This document shows positions 19,676 to 28,007 of a DNA stretch of 35,052 nt, one piece after another. The stretch is taken from positions 1 to 35,052 of the forward strand of contig JAGOOA010000025.1 of NCBI GenBank assembly GCA_017992765.1, in the 5' to 3' direction. This DNA is from Syntrophorhabdaceae bacterium (GTDB lineage Bacteria; Desulfobacterota; Syntrophorhabdia; Syntrophorhabdales; Syntrophorhabdaceae). Both the position numbers and the translations under genes were made by a program. The notes below the pieces were generated by a model. That model saw only the letters and a program-made list of their open reading frames with translations, did no database searches and had not been told where the DNA came from. Every line of letters begins with the position of its first letter. The first letter of the stretch is position 1.

Positions 19676-21247
19676 CTACTTCTTCGCGGGGAACAGCTTA
19701 TCGAGAAGTTCCTTTGAAGGCGGTTTTGTCATTGCGCTTATCGCGAAATAGAGTATGCCGCAGCCGATCACCAGTATCCATTCGAAGGTGCCCATGCCGA
19801 GCTGCCTCTTCAGGAGGACTTTCCAGCCGCCATAGATGCTAAACCCGGTCCCATAGAGGACGGTGAAGAGGGCGCCCCACTTCGTTGCGCCTTTCCAGTA
19901 ATAGGATACGGCGGTAACAAAGAAGAAGATCGCGCCGAGGCCCATGGCCGCAAGGCCCATAAAGATGGAGAGCAGCGGCGGAGGATTGACAAGCGTCCAG
20001 TAGAAGGGTATGAAGAGGAAAAGGGCGATGAGAAAATATCCGAGGTACAGCATCGCCTTGTCAGACACCTGGGGCCACCACAGCTTGATGACGTCGCGGG
20101 TGATGTTGGCGCTCATGATGAAGACCATGCCGGCAAGGGTTGAGAGGGCCGCCGCAAAAAGACCCATCGTGTAAAGGGTCATCAGGGGTACGCCGCCGAC
20201 CGCGTATGCAAGGGCCGGAGCCGCAAGGTCTGCGCCCCAGGGCTTTACCTTGAGGAGGTTCGGGCCGTAGATCATCCTTGCCACAAGGCCGTTCGAAGAG
20301 CAGTCGAGCATGATGGGGATGCCGGCGATGATAAAGACGATGGTAAGGAGCGTCCAGTAGCCTTTCTTGTTAAGCTGCCCCATGCCGAGGAACCGGCTCA
20401 CGTTGTGGGGAAAGCCAATGGCCATGGTGAAGAAGAGCACGGGCGTGGCAAGGATGCCCACAAGGCTGGAGAAGAGCTGCGTCGGGCCCACCTGAGGGAG
20501 CTCGGGCCTCATGAGCTTTATAAGCGCGGGGCCCACCTTCGGCTCCATGTAGAGCTTCGACGATATTTCGTAGAACCCGCCTGCCCAGACGATAGCCCAT
20601 ATGCCGAGAAGCGCGCCGACCACGCCGAGGAACGCGCCCTGGAAAGCCATTGACCACTGCGTTCCCACATATCCGCCAAGGACCATGTAAAGCCACGCGA
20701 TGAAGATGGAAAGGAGGAGGCACCACAGAGGCGGAAGCCCGGTCGTCGCGTACCATACGCCTCCGGCGGCCTTCAGCTGTCCCACGCAATACATGAAAAG
20801 AAAATAGAGCATGCAAAGCGCCACAACGGTCTGAAGCATCTTGCTCTCGAAGCGCCTTCCTATCGTTTCAGGCAGGGTTGCCGCTCCGAGCTTCGCAGAG
20901 AATTCCCTTGTCTTCAGGGCGGCAAGCCAGCAGCAGGGGACGAGCCCAAGGAGGCTCCATATGCCGGCGAACCACATCCCGGAAAACCCGACGGAGTAAA
21001 CGATGCCGGTGCTGCCGCAGAATGCCCAACCGGAGAGGTAGGACGCCGCAAGGGCGCAGCCGGTGATCGCAGGACCGATGTCGCGCTTTCCGACAAGGTA
21101 TTCCTCAAAAGAACCCTTGGTTATCTTTCTCTTGCTGAGAACCCCGAGCAAGATAGAAATAAAAAGCAGGATGGCGACGCCTATAACGGCTGATATAGTT
21201 GTTGCGGGTGTTGGTTTTATCCAATCAAGATATGTTATCGGACTCAT
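19676..21247 (-). CDS. sodium:solute symporter family (SSS) transporter
   Basis: The 523-aa membrane protein has about 13 hydrophobic segments. The SSS pattern is seen in ITGCALAASYLSGWAFCGSTGIVYSVGF (segments about 45-75) and in the block GFPHNVSRFLGM. Members use the sodium gradient to import small organic acids, sugars or amino acids; the sequence style recalls the pantothenate/monocarboxylate branch, but the substrate is open. The start at 21247 overlaps the stop of the upstream 51-aa membrane protein gene (ATGA), so the two are translationally coupled. A longer frame to 21331 runs through that small gene in another frame and is rejected. Confidence 0.88.
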   Translation of the reverse strand: MSPITYLDWIKPTPATTISAVIGVAILLFISILLGVLSKRKITKGSFEEYLVGKRDIGPAITGCALAASYLSGWAFCGSTGIVYSVGFSGMWFAGIWSLLGLVPCCWLAALKTREFSAKLGAATLPETIGRRFESKMLQTVVALCMLYFLFMYCVGQLKAAGGVWYATTGLPPLWCLLLSIFIAWLYMVLGGYVGTQWSMAFQGAFLGVVGALLGIWAIVWAGGFYEISSKLYMEPKVGPALIKLMRPELPQVGPTQLFSSLVGILATPVLFFTMAIGFPHNVSRFLGMGQLNKKGYWTLLTIVFIIAGIPIMLDCSSNGLVARMIYGPNLLKVKPWGADLAAPALAYAVGGVPLMTLYTMGLFAAALSTLAGMVFIMSANITRDVIKLWWPQVSDKAMLYLGYFLIALFLFIPFYWTLVNPPPLLSIFMGLAAMGLGAIFFFVTAVSYYWKGATKWGALFTVLYGTGFSIYGGWKVLLKRQLGMGTFEWILVIGCGILYFAISAMTKPPSKELLDKLFPAKK

Positions 21248-21399
21248 TCTTTCCACCCCCTTGTTATGATCCATGTCCCTATGAAGGTCATAAGGAAAAG
21301 ACCAATGATCAGGACCCACCAGACATACCATGGAGCCATGAGCACTGACATGTCAGGCAATGTGACGGCAGGTGGTACGACTGCTTGTGTTGGTTGCAT
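21244..21399 (-). CDS. 51-aa single-span membrane protein, probable symporter accessory subunit
   Basis: This short frame begins at an ATG preceded by GGAGG with about 8 nt spacing, an excellent ribosome binding site. The product begins MQPTQAVVPPAVTLPD, has one membrane segment (about residues 22-44, YVWWVLIIGLFLMTFIG) and ends in a short basic-acidic tail TRGWKE. Its stop codon overlaps the ATG of the symporter gene. Small membrane partners encoded just upstream of sodium symporters are known (for example MetS with MetP in Corynebacterium, and YhdT with PanF), so a role in assembly or function of this transporter is likely. No family name is claimed for this sequence. Confidence 0.75.
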   Translation of the reverse strand: MQPTQAVVPPAVTLPDMSVLMAPWYVWWVLIIGLFLMTFIGTWIITRGWKE

Positions 21400-21792
21400 A
21401 TATAACCCTCCTTAATCTTTTATTAAAGAAAACCGTGCGGAACTTTCACCCCCTTTCAAAATATTCTTTTTAATTAAAGAACAATGAACGAATGACCGTG
21501 CAGACAAGATGGTAGTGCTTTGTTGAATTGTATACGTTTTAAACCCCCTTCCCCCTTGCCTTTTTTAATAATGATAGTGTTCTACGGGAAAATGTCAAGA
21601 AAAAAATCTCCTGATTTTTGTAACCGCATTCACAAAAAACCGGATTATTCAATATATCGGGCAGATAAAGGCGACGGGCTGCGACAAAAGAACATGCGTG
21701 AGTGCCTGTCGCCGGACACCGAACGCATCACGCCGAACGGCATTCACCACGATCACGATATACGATATGCGGACTACGATATACGATGTATT
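21400..21792. other. intergenic region with symporter leader and repeat block
   Basis: This 393-bp stretch holds no convincing gene. Bases 21400-21540 are AT-rich and should contain the promoter for the small membrane protein and symporter, but no clear -35/-10 pair was found. From 21690 to 21792 comes a repeat block with CGCCGAACG (21731-21739) and repeated ACGATATACGAT words (21755-21788), sharing words with the block near 18,894-18,939. No terminator for smc is visible. Confidence 0.5.
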
Positions 21793-24700
21793 TTACAGGC
21801 GGACGGAGACCGTCTTCGATATGCCCTCTTCCTCCATGGTGATCCCATAAATGGTATTGGAAGACTCCATGGTGATCCTGTTGTGGGTGATAAAGACGAT
21901 CTGTGTTTTTATGCTCATGCCCCTTATGATCTCGATGAGCGAGGAGAGGTTGGCATCGTCAAGGGGCGCGTCGATCTCGTCCATGAGCGCAAAAGGGCTC
22001 GGCTTTGTGTCCATGATGGACAGAAGCAGCGCAAGGGATATAAGGGCCTTCTCCCCTCCGGAGAGAAGCTCCATGCGTATAACCTTTTTTCCTGCCGGCT
22101 GAACGAACATTTCTATGCCGCCGTTTTCCTGGTTGACAGAAAGGTAGCCCTTCCCCCCCTTGAACAACATCTCGGTAAACTTCTTAAACGAGTCGTTTAT
22201 CTTTTCGAAGGTCTCGTTGAAGAGCTCCCTTGACAGGTTGTCTATCTTTGCGATGGTTTTTTTCAGAGAATCCATCGCGTTTTTCAGGTCCTCTTTCTGC
22301 TGTGCGAGAAAAGATGCCCGCTCTTTTAGCTCGAGATATTCTTTCTCGGCCCGGAAGTTGATCTCGCCCATGTCGGCTATCTGCCCGGAGATGGCCGCCC
22401 GCTCCTCTTCGATGCGGGGATTGGGCGGCAGCTCAACGCCTTCAGGGTTCTCTATGTGATAAACGGTGAGCAGCCTCTCCGTTATCTGGTCTTTCTTGTC
22501 GGTAAGGATGGCGATGTCTCTGTCCGCGCCTTCCCGCTTTGACCTGATCTTGTCGATCGCCTTATTGACCGCATCGATCCTTTCCTGCAGCGCGTGCTTT
22601 TCTGCGTGGAGGTTGCCGAGCGCCGTTTTTAGCTCTTCAAGCCTCGTCAGGTATCTTTCTGAATCCGACTTAAGGTCTTCGTATTCCTTTTCGAATTTTG
22701 ATATTTTGCCGGCACATTCCCCGATGGCCGCGCCAAGCCGCTCCATCTCCTTGTCCTTGCCCAGGACCTCGCCGGCAATATCCTGTATTGCCACGCCTTT
22801 TTGCTCTATGTTCTCGTGGAGCATCCGCAGGGCGTTTCTCCTGCGCTCAAGGCCGATGGTTATCTCGTGCCACGCGGAGAGGGAAGCCTCATAATCCTGC
22901 TTGACGGCGGTTAATCCCTCCTTGAGCGACACCATGTCCGATTCGATATCTTCCTTCTCCTTTTCCAGCAGGGCCTTTTTCTGGAGGAGCTGAGCTGCCG
23001 ATGCCTGCGCCGTCTCATCGAGGACGTCGAGCCTTGAAGATAGTTCCTGTAATTTTTCGGTAGAGGTTTTTAACTCGGTTTCTACTACGATGATCTCTTT
23101 TTCAACGTCGCCGGCCTCTTTCTCTTTCTCTTCCCGGTATCTTTTCCGCTCCACGTACGCGCTGTTCGTCGCGTCATACCGGGACTGCAGGTCCCTTACG
23201 AAGACCTCCTGCCCCTGAACGGTAGTTGCCAGCTCTTTTAATTCCTTCTCGAGCCGGACCTTTTCTTTGAATTTTTTAAGGTCGACCCCCTTATCGTCTT
23301 TCTCCCTGATGATAAAGCCGCGGGAATCGACGAAAACGGTATCGTTCATGAAGACGCCTTCCTCGCCCTGCTCAATGCGAAGGAGGGCATCCTGCACGGC
23401 CTCGATCCATTGTACGTTTATCTCAACATCACCGCCGTTCAGCGTGAATATGCCCCTCTGAGGGAAGAAGACGTAGTTTCCTTCGCCCTTTTCCACGGCC
23501 TCCGCGATCCCCGCAGGATCCCTTGCGGTCAGCACGTGATACTCGAGTTCGCTGGCGAAAAACCTTTCCAGCGCCCTTTCCCTTTCCTCGGCGACCCTGA
23601 TAAGGTTGATGAGCTTCCCCGTGTCGCCCCCGGAGGGTTCCGCGGCCTCATCGTAACCGCCAAGCTGCCGAAAAACATCTTCCTTTGCCTGTTTTTCCCC
23701 CTTCAGGCGTTCAAGGGCATTTTTCGCCTCATCAAGCTCTTTGGCGCACCGTTCGCTTTCTTTCAGCGTTTCTGATTCGCCGGATAGGGCGGAAAGCTTT
23801 TCCTGGACACGCTTTCCCAACGTTTCCTTAAGAGAGCTGCAGCGAACCTCCAGCTCTGTTGATATTTCCCTTAGCCGCCGCTCTTCCTGGATTCGCCGCT
23901 CCTCTCTCTTCTGCCTTTCCTGGGCGATGCGCTCGATCTCCGACAACTTGTTTCTGATATCGGTCAATTCGCTCATGGCGACGAAGAGCTTCGTCCGTCC
24001 GTCTTCGACCTTTTCCTCCTGCTCCTCTATCCTTGCTTTCAGCCCCTCGGTGGTCTCGCGAAGCCTCAGCTCATCCCCCTCTTCCTTTGTCAGGTCAAGG
24101 CCATAAGCCTGGACCTGACGGCCCAGATCGGCGATATCGTTTTTGTATGAGTCTGCCCGCGACATCAGGGCCGCTTTTTCTTCCGCCAGCGCCAGCCCCT
24201 GTTTCTCAAGCCTCGTTTTTTCTTCGTTGATGTAGTCGATCTCGACGAGCCTTCCCTCCATGTCCTTTTCCAGGCCTTTTATGTCGATCTCAAGCTGTCG
24301 TATGATATTGTCGGTTAATGAGAATTCGGCGTCCTTCGCACCCATTTCCTGTTTCAGCTTCTCCTTGCCCTCCTCCTCCTTCCGGGCCTCTTCCTCGATC
24401 TCCTGCTGTCTTTCAATTATCTTCCCGATACGCTTTGTCAGCCGCGAGTATCCCTGGAGCAGGATGTGCCTGTCTATCTCGTGGAGTTTGTCGGCAAGCT
24501 CTTTGTAGGCCTTCCACCTTTGCCACTCTCCCTCCGCCTTTTCGAAGGATTTCGTCACTTCGCTGTAAATATCTTCTACCCTGTCGAGGTTTGTGCTTAC
24601 CTCGTCCATCCTGCCTATTGCCTCCCGCTTTTTCTCTTCAAAACGGGTTATGCCGCTTGCCTCTTCTATGACGACCCTTCTTTCGAGGGGCTTCATCTGC

Positions 24701-25128
24701 GCGAAGTTCTCGATCTTGCCCTGCTCTATGATCGCATAGGTGTTTGCGCCGACCCCCGTGCCGAGGAAGGTGTCATGAATATCCTTGAGCCTTACGATAT
24801 TGCCGTTAAGGTAGTATTCATTGGTGCCGTCCCTGTAGATCCTTCTCTTGACGTTGATCTCTCTGCTCCCGTCGGTGAGATCGACGGAGACCTCGGCGAT
24901 GTTGACCGGCCTTTTGCCGTTGCTCCCATGGAAGACCACGTCGCCCATGTCTTTGATTCTCAAAGATTTTGTCCCCCGCTCCCCGAGCGCCCAGACGATG
25001 GCGTCAACGATATTGCTTTTCCCGCAACCGTTTGGCCCCACGATAGACGTGATCCCGTCGCCGAACTGGAAGACGGTTCTGTTCAAGAAGGATTTAAAAC
25101 CGAAAAGTTCAAGCCTTAATAATCTCAT
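21793..25128 (-). CDS. smc: chromosome segregation protein SMC
   Basis: SMC is the condensin ATPase that compacts and resolves chromosomes after replication. The protein is 1111 aa, a little shorter than the usual 1150-1200. It begins MRLLRLELFGFKSF, with Walker A GPNGCGKS at 31-38. Two long coiled coils flank a hinge at roughly residues 480-630. The C-terminus has the signature LLSGGEKALISLALLLS and Walker B FALMDEIDAPLDD, followed by the switch FITHNR. The start overlaps the gltX1 stop (ATGA at 25125-25128); the added N-terminal 33 residues of a longer frame lie inside gltX1. Its partners ScpA and ScpB are not in this window. Confidence 0.96.
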   Translation of the reverse strand: MRLLRLELFGFKSFLNRTVFQFGDGITSIVGPNGCGKSNIVDAIVWALGERGTKSLRIKDMGDVVFHGSNGKRPVNIAEVSVDLTDGSREINVKRRIYRDGTNEYYLNGNIVRLKDIHDTFLGTGVGANTYAIIEQGKIENFAQMKPLERRVVIEEASGITRFEEKKREAIGRMDEVSTNLDRVEDIYSEVTKSFEKAEGEWQRWKAYKELADKLHEIDRHILLQGYSRLTKRIGKIIERQQEIEEEARKEEEGKEKLKQEMGAKDAEFSLTDNIIRQLEIDIKGLEKDMEGRLVEIDYINEEKTRLEKQGLALAEEKAALMSRADSYKNDIADLGRQVQAYGLDLTKEEGDELRLRETTEGLKARIEEQEEKVEDGRTKLFVAMSELTDIRNKLSEIERIAQERQKREERRIQEERRLREISTELEVRCSSLKETLGKRVQEKLSALSGESETLKESERCAKELDEAKNALERLKGEKQAKEDVFRQLGGYDEAAEPSGGDTGKLINLIRVAEERERALERFFASELEYHVLTARDPAGIAEAVEKGEGNYVFFPQRGIFTLNGGDVEINVQWIEAVQDALLRIEQGEEGVFMNDTVFVDSRGFIIREKDDKGVDLKKFKEKVRLEKELKELATTVQGQEVFVRDLQSRYDATNSAYVERKRYREEKEKEAGDVEKEIIVVETELKTSTEKLQELSSRLDVLDETAQASAAQLLQKKALLEKEKEDIESDMVSLKEGLTAVKQDYEASLSAWHEITIGLERRRNALRMLHENIEQKGVAIQDIAGEVLGKDKEMERLGAAIGECAGKISKFEKEYEDLKSDSERYLTRLEELKTALGNLHAEKHALQERIDAVNKAIDKIRSKREGADRDIAILTDKKDQITERLLTVYHIENPEGVELPPNPRIEEERAAISGQIADMGEINFRAEKEYLELKERASFLAQQKEDLKNAMDSLKKTIAKIDNLSRELFNETFEKINDSFKKFTEMLFKGGKGYLSVNQENGGIEMFVQPAGKKVIRMELLSGGEKALISLALLLSIMDTKPSPFALMDEIDAPLDDANLSSLIEIIRGMSIKTQIVFITHNRITMESSNTIYGITMEEEGISKTVSVRL

Positions 25129-26516
25129 GATATCGCTTCTATCGCCCTGCGCAACCTCTTCTCGACGGTTTCTCTTCCGAGGATGCCGATCACCTCGAAT
25201 ATCCCGGGGCTCACGGTCCTGCCGCACAGGGAGACCCTGATCGGCTGTATCACATTTACAAGCTTTGTGTTGTAGTCGCGGGCCATATTTTCTATCAGTC
25301 TTTTTTGTTCATCCTCATCGATCGAACGAAGGCCCTTGAAGCCCTCTAAGAAATTCTCAAGTATAGGTTTCGTCGCGGGCGTCAGAAATTTTTGTTTCGC
25401 CGTCTCTTCGTAAGCAACGTCATCGAGAAAGAAAAAGGCGGCCATCTGCGCCATCTCTTTCAGCGTCCTTGCCCTGCCTTTTAAATTGGCCGTAATGGGC
25501 ACGAGCATTGCCCTGTTTGATATGGCAAGGCCAAGCCCTTCCAGGAAAGGCACGAGCCTTTCTGCAACGTCTTCCAGGGGAAGCGTCTTGATATAGTGGC
25601 CGTTGAGCCACAGCAGCTTGTCCATGTCGAAGATCGCCGGGGACTTTCCGACATTGGGGAGGTCGAACATCTCTATCAAGCCCTCCCTTGAAAAGATCTC
25701 CTGGTCCCCATGGGCCCAGCCCAGCCTGGCGAGGTAATTCATGAGCGCTTCAGGCAGGAACCCTTCATTCCTGTATTCAAGGAGCGATGTGGCTCCATGG
25801 CGCTTGCTGAGGCGGGACCTGTCCTTGCCGTGTATGAGGGGCACATGGGCAAATTCCGGCATCGGGTAGTTGAGCGCCCTGTAGATAAGGATCTGCCTGG
25901 GGGTGTTGTTGATGTGGTCGTCCCCCCGTATGATATGGGTGATGCCCATAAGCGCATCATCAACGACAACGGTAAAGTTATACGTAGGGGTGTTGTCGCT
26001 TCTCAGGATAACAAGGTCGTCGAGCTCTTCGCACCGGAAGGAAATGGTGCCCCTGACAAGATCGTTGAAGCTTACTTCCCCGGTGAGCGGGGCCTTGAAC
26101 CGGATAACATGAGGCATATCGCCGCCCCGGTCGCGGGCGTCCCTGCACGTCCTGTCGTAGGTTGGCTTTTTTCCTTCCTTTAACGCGACCTTTCTCTTTT
26201 CTTCAAGCGTCTCCGGCGTGCAATAACACTTATAGGCATAGCCTTCTCTGAGAAGCCGGTAGGCGTGCTCACGGTAAATGTCCATCCGCTCTTTCTGGAA
26301 ATGAGGCCCTTCGTCCCAGTCTATGCCGAGCCAGCCAAGCCCCTGGAGGATGTCTTGCACGTACACCTCTTTTGACCGCTCGATGTCGGTGTCTTCGATC
26401 CTCAGCACAAAGGTGCCGCCCTTGTGCTTTGAAAAGAGGTAATTAAAAAGCGCAGTCCTCGCCCCACCAATATGGAGGTTGCCTGTCGGGCTTGGCGCAA
26501 ATCTTGTTTTGACCAA
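25125..26516 (-). CDS. gltX: glutamyl-tRNA synthetase, first copy
   Basis: The enzyme attaches glutamate to tRNA-Glu (and to tRNA-Gln in bacteria that use the amidotransferase route). The 463-aa protein has the class I HIGH-type motif PSPTGNLHIGG, the LRIEDTD block, a zinc-binding-type CYC-x-n-YDRTCRD insertion, and KMSKS-type motif SRLSKRHGA. The start is a TTG codon at 26516 with AGAGGG about 9 nt upstream; the product then begins MVKTRFAPSPTG as expected. It is followed directly by smc. A second, clearly different glutamyl-tRNA synthetase is encoded at 30257. Confidence 0.95.
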   Translation of the reverse strand: MVKTRFAPSPTGNLHIGGARTALFNYLFSKHKGGTFVLRIEDTDIERSKEVYVQDILQGLGWLGIDWDEGPHFQKERMDIYREHAYRLLREGYAYKCYCTPETLEEKRKVALKEGKKPTYDRTCRDARDRGGDMPHVIRFKAPLTGEVSFNDLVRGTISFRCEELDDLVILRSDNTPTYNFTVVVDDALMGITHIIRGDDHINNTPRQILIYRALNYPMPEFAHVPLIHGKDRSRLSKRHGATSLLEYRNEGFLPEALMNYLARLGWAHGDQEIFSREGLIEMFDLPNVGKSPAIFDMDKLLWLNGHYIKTLPLEDVAERLVPFLEGLGLAISNRAMLVPITANLKGRARTLKEMAQMAAFFFLDDVAYEETAKQKFLTPATKPILENFLEGFKGLRSIDEDEQKRLIENMARDYNTKLVNVIQPIRVSLCGRTVSPGIFEVIGILGRETVEKRLRRAIEAIS

Positions 26517-26546
26517 AAGGATTCCCTCTGAAAAAAACTTTTAGTG

Positions 26547-26575
26547 ATTATAATGGAAAACACATCATTCATCAA
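26547..26575 (-). promoter_or_regulatory. sigma-70 promoter of gltX1-smc
   Basis: Read on the minus strand, TTGATG (26575-26570) and TATAAT (26552-26547) are separated by exactly 17 bp. The -10 element is perfect. Transcription would begin near 26540, leaving a leader of about 24 nt before the TTG start, enough for the visible Shine-Dalgarno sequence. Confidence 0.75.
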
Positions 26576-26680
26576 TGAATTTTATTGCCTGCAATATCAA
26601 GCCCTTACAGGCTTGCCGCGATGCCCGCACCGGTCCGGCAGCGAAAAATATACCTGTAGAATATTTTTTGACAGGTGTTG

Positions 26681-26686
26681 TATACT
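26681..26686 (+). promoter_or_regulatory. -10 box (TATACT) adjacent to the ankyrin gene start
   Basis: TATACT ends 7 nt before the ATG at 26694, the same arrangement as at the amidohydrolase gene (12743). A TTGACA at 26668-26673 is only 7 bp upstream and cannot pair with it as a normal -35. No Shine-Dalgarno sequence is present, so a leaderless transcript is possible. Confidence 0.35.
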
Positions 26687-26693
26687 TATATTG

Positions 26694-27299
26694 ATGAGCA
26701 ACCCGTACACGGAGCAGTTGTTTAAGGCCTGCGAGCAGGGCAGCACTGAAAACGTGGAACTCTTCATTGAAAAGGGCGCCGAGGTCAACGGCGCTGACGG
26801 AAACGGCTCTACCCCGCTCATGTACGCAGCAATGAACGGGTTCACCGACACCGCGAGGATACTTATAGACAACGGCGCCGATTGCAGCATCAAGAACAAG
26901 CAGGGGCTTACCGCCCTTACCTATGCCTGTTGGAACAAGCACGTAGGGATCATAAGGCTATTGACCGCAAGGGGCGTTGAGGTGAACGTGAAGGACTCAA
27001 ACGGCGACACGCCCCTTATGTGTTCCTGCAAGAATGGCCAGATCGAGGCCGCGAACCTCCTTATAGGAAGCGGTGCGGATATAAATATTGCAGACCGGCA
27101 GGGCGACACGCCCCTTACCTGTGCCATTGAGGGAAAGTATATTGGGATGGCGAACCTGCTCATCGCAAGGGGCGCGGACATCACACCAAAGAACCACCAT
27201 GGCAAAACAGCCCTTGATATAGCCACAGAAAAGGGGCTTGTACGGCTTGTTAACGATCTTAAGTACAGGCTGCAGGAACTTCAGAAGAAACAACCCTGA
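26694..27299 (+). CDS. ankyrin-repeat protein
   Basis: The 201-aa protein is built almost entirely of ankyrin repeats, about five to six units of 33 residues. Typical phrases are GSTPLMYAAMNGFTDTARILIDNGAD, GLTALTYACWNKHV, GDTPLMCSCKNGQIEAANLLIGSGAD and GKTALDIATEKG. No signal peptide is seen, so it should be cytosolic and bind another protein; the partner is unknown. The start at 26694 is preferred because the in-frame extension to 26544 runs through the gltX1 promoter and has no repeat character. It is not obviously in an operon; carD follows with its own promoter. Confidence 0.88.
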   Translation: MSNPYTEQLFKACEQGSTENVELFIEKGAEVNGADGNGSTPLMYAAMNGFTDTARILIDNGADCSIKNKQGLTALTYACWNKHVGIIRLLTARGVEVNVKDSNGDTPLMCSCKNGQIEAANLLIGSGADINIADRQGDTPLTCAIEGKYIGMANLLIARGADITPKNHHGKTALDIATEKGLVRLVNDLKYRLQELQKKQP

Positions 27300-27501
27300 C
27301 CCCTTCCGGCGCTAATCACAGCCTGGTTTTCCTCTTTTCTCGCAGCATCCATGCGGCAATTACTGTGCGCCCGCGGACCGGTACGTAATTGTATACAAAA
27401 TAATGATATGAAAACAAATACTTATTGAATTCTTTTCTATGTTTATGTTACAATAGGGAGACGGAAAATATTAAAAACAACAATCGTCGATTGGAGGCAC
27501 G
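27300..27501 (+). promoter_or_regulatory. upstream region and promoter of the carD operon
   Basis: No gene lies in these 202 bp. TTGAAT (27425-27430) and TACAAT (27449-27454) with an 18-bp spacer form a good promoter. A TG pair one base before the -10 (27446-27447) makes it an extended -10 element. The leader of about 40 nt carries GGAGG just before the carD start. The remainder shows no clear signal. Confidence 0.65.
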
Positions 27502-28005
27502 ATGTTTCATGTAGGAGAAATTGCTGTTTATCCAGGTCACGGTGTTGGGAAAATAGAGTCTATTGAAGAAAAGGCATTTTCAGGCACGAAGCAGTCTTTT
27601 TACATAATCAGGATTCTCGACACCGACATGACCATCATGATCCCCGTTGACGGCGCCAACAACGCAGGGCTCAGGGCGGTTATCGCTTCCGGGCAGGTGA
27701 AGAAGGTTTACGAGATCCTGAAAGACAAGAACATGGTCCACGATAACTCGCCATGGAACAGGCGGTACAAAGATTACATGGAGAGGATCAAGAGCGGCTC
27801 TATCTTCGAAGTCGCCACGGTGTTAAAGGAATTATACGGCCTGAAGCACTGGAAAGAGCTTTCTTTCGGGGAAAAGAAGATGTTCGAGACAGCGAGGAAC
27901 CTTATTAAAAAAGAGCTCTCCGTTGCGCTTGCCACGAACGAGGAAAAGATAGAGAAGGAGCTCGAGAAGATCTTCTCTAACAATCACAACAATCACAAGG
28001 GCTGA
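27502..28005 (+). CDS. CarD/CdnL-family RNA polymerase-binding transcription factor
   Basis: CarD proteins bind the RNA polymerase beta subunit and stabilise the open promoter complex, often at rRNA promoters. The 167-aa protein has the N-terminal Tudor-like RNA-polymerase-interacting domain (1-60, beginning FHVGEIAVYPGHGVGKI). A C-terminal helical domain follows, with the WNRRYKDYMERIKSG block containing the conserved tryptophan that contacts the promoter. GGAGG precedes the ATG. It heads the operon with PIN/TRAM, ispD, ispF and gltX2, an order known from several phyla. Confidence 0.93.
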   Translation: MFHVGEIAVYPGHGVGKIESIEEKAFSGTKQSFYIIRILDTDMTIMIPVDGANNAGLRAVIASGQVKKVYEILKDKNMVHDNSPWNRRYKDYMERIKSGSIFEVATVLKELYGLKHWKELSFGEKKMFETARNLIKKELSVALATNEEKIEKELEKIFSNNHNNHKG

Positions 28006-28007
28006 CT

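Noticed and set aside
21520-22233. A 237-codon plus-strand frame
   Set aside because: It runs from a repeat-filled gap into the antisense of smc and has no recognisable domain or ribosome site.
26668-26686. TTGACA with TATACT as a complete promoter for the ankyrin gene
   Set aside because: The spacer is only 7 bp, far from the 16-18 bp needed, so only the -10 box is kept as tentative.
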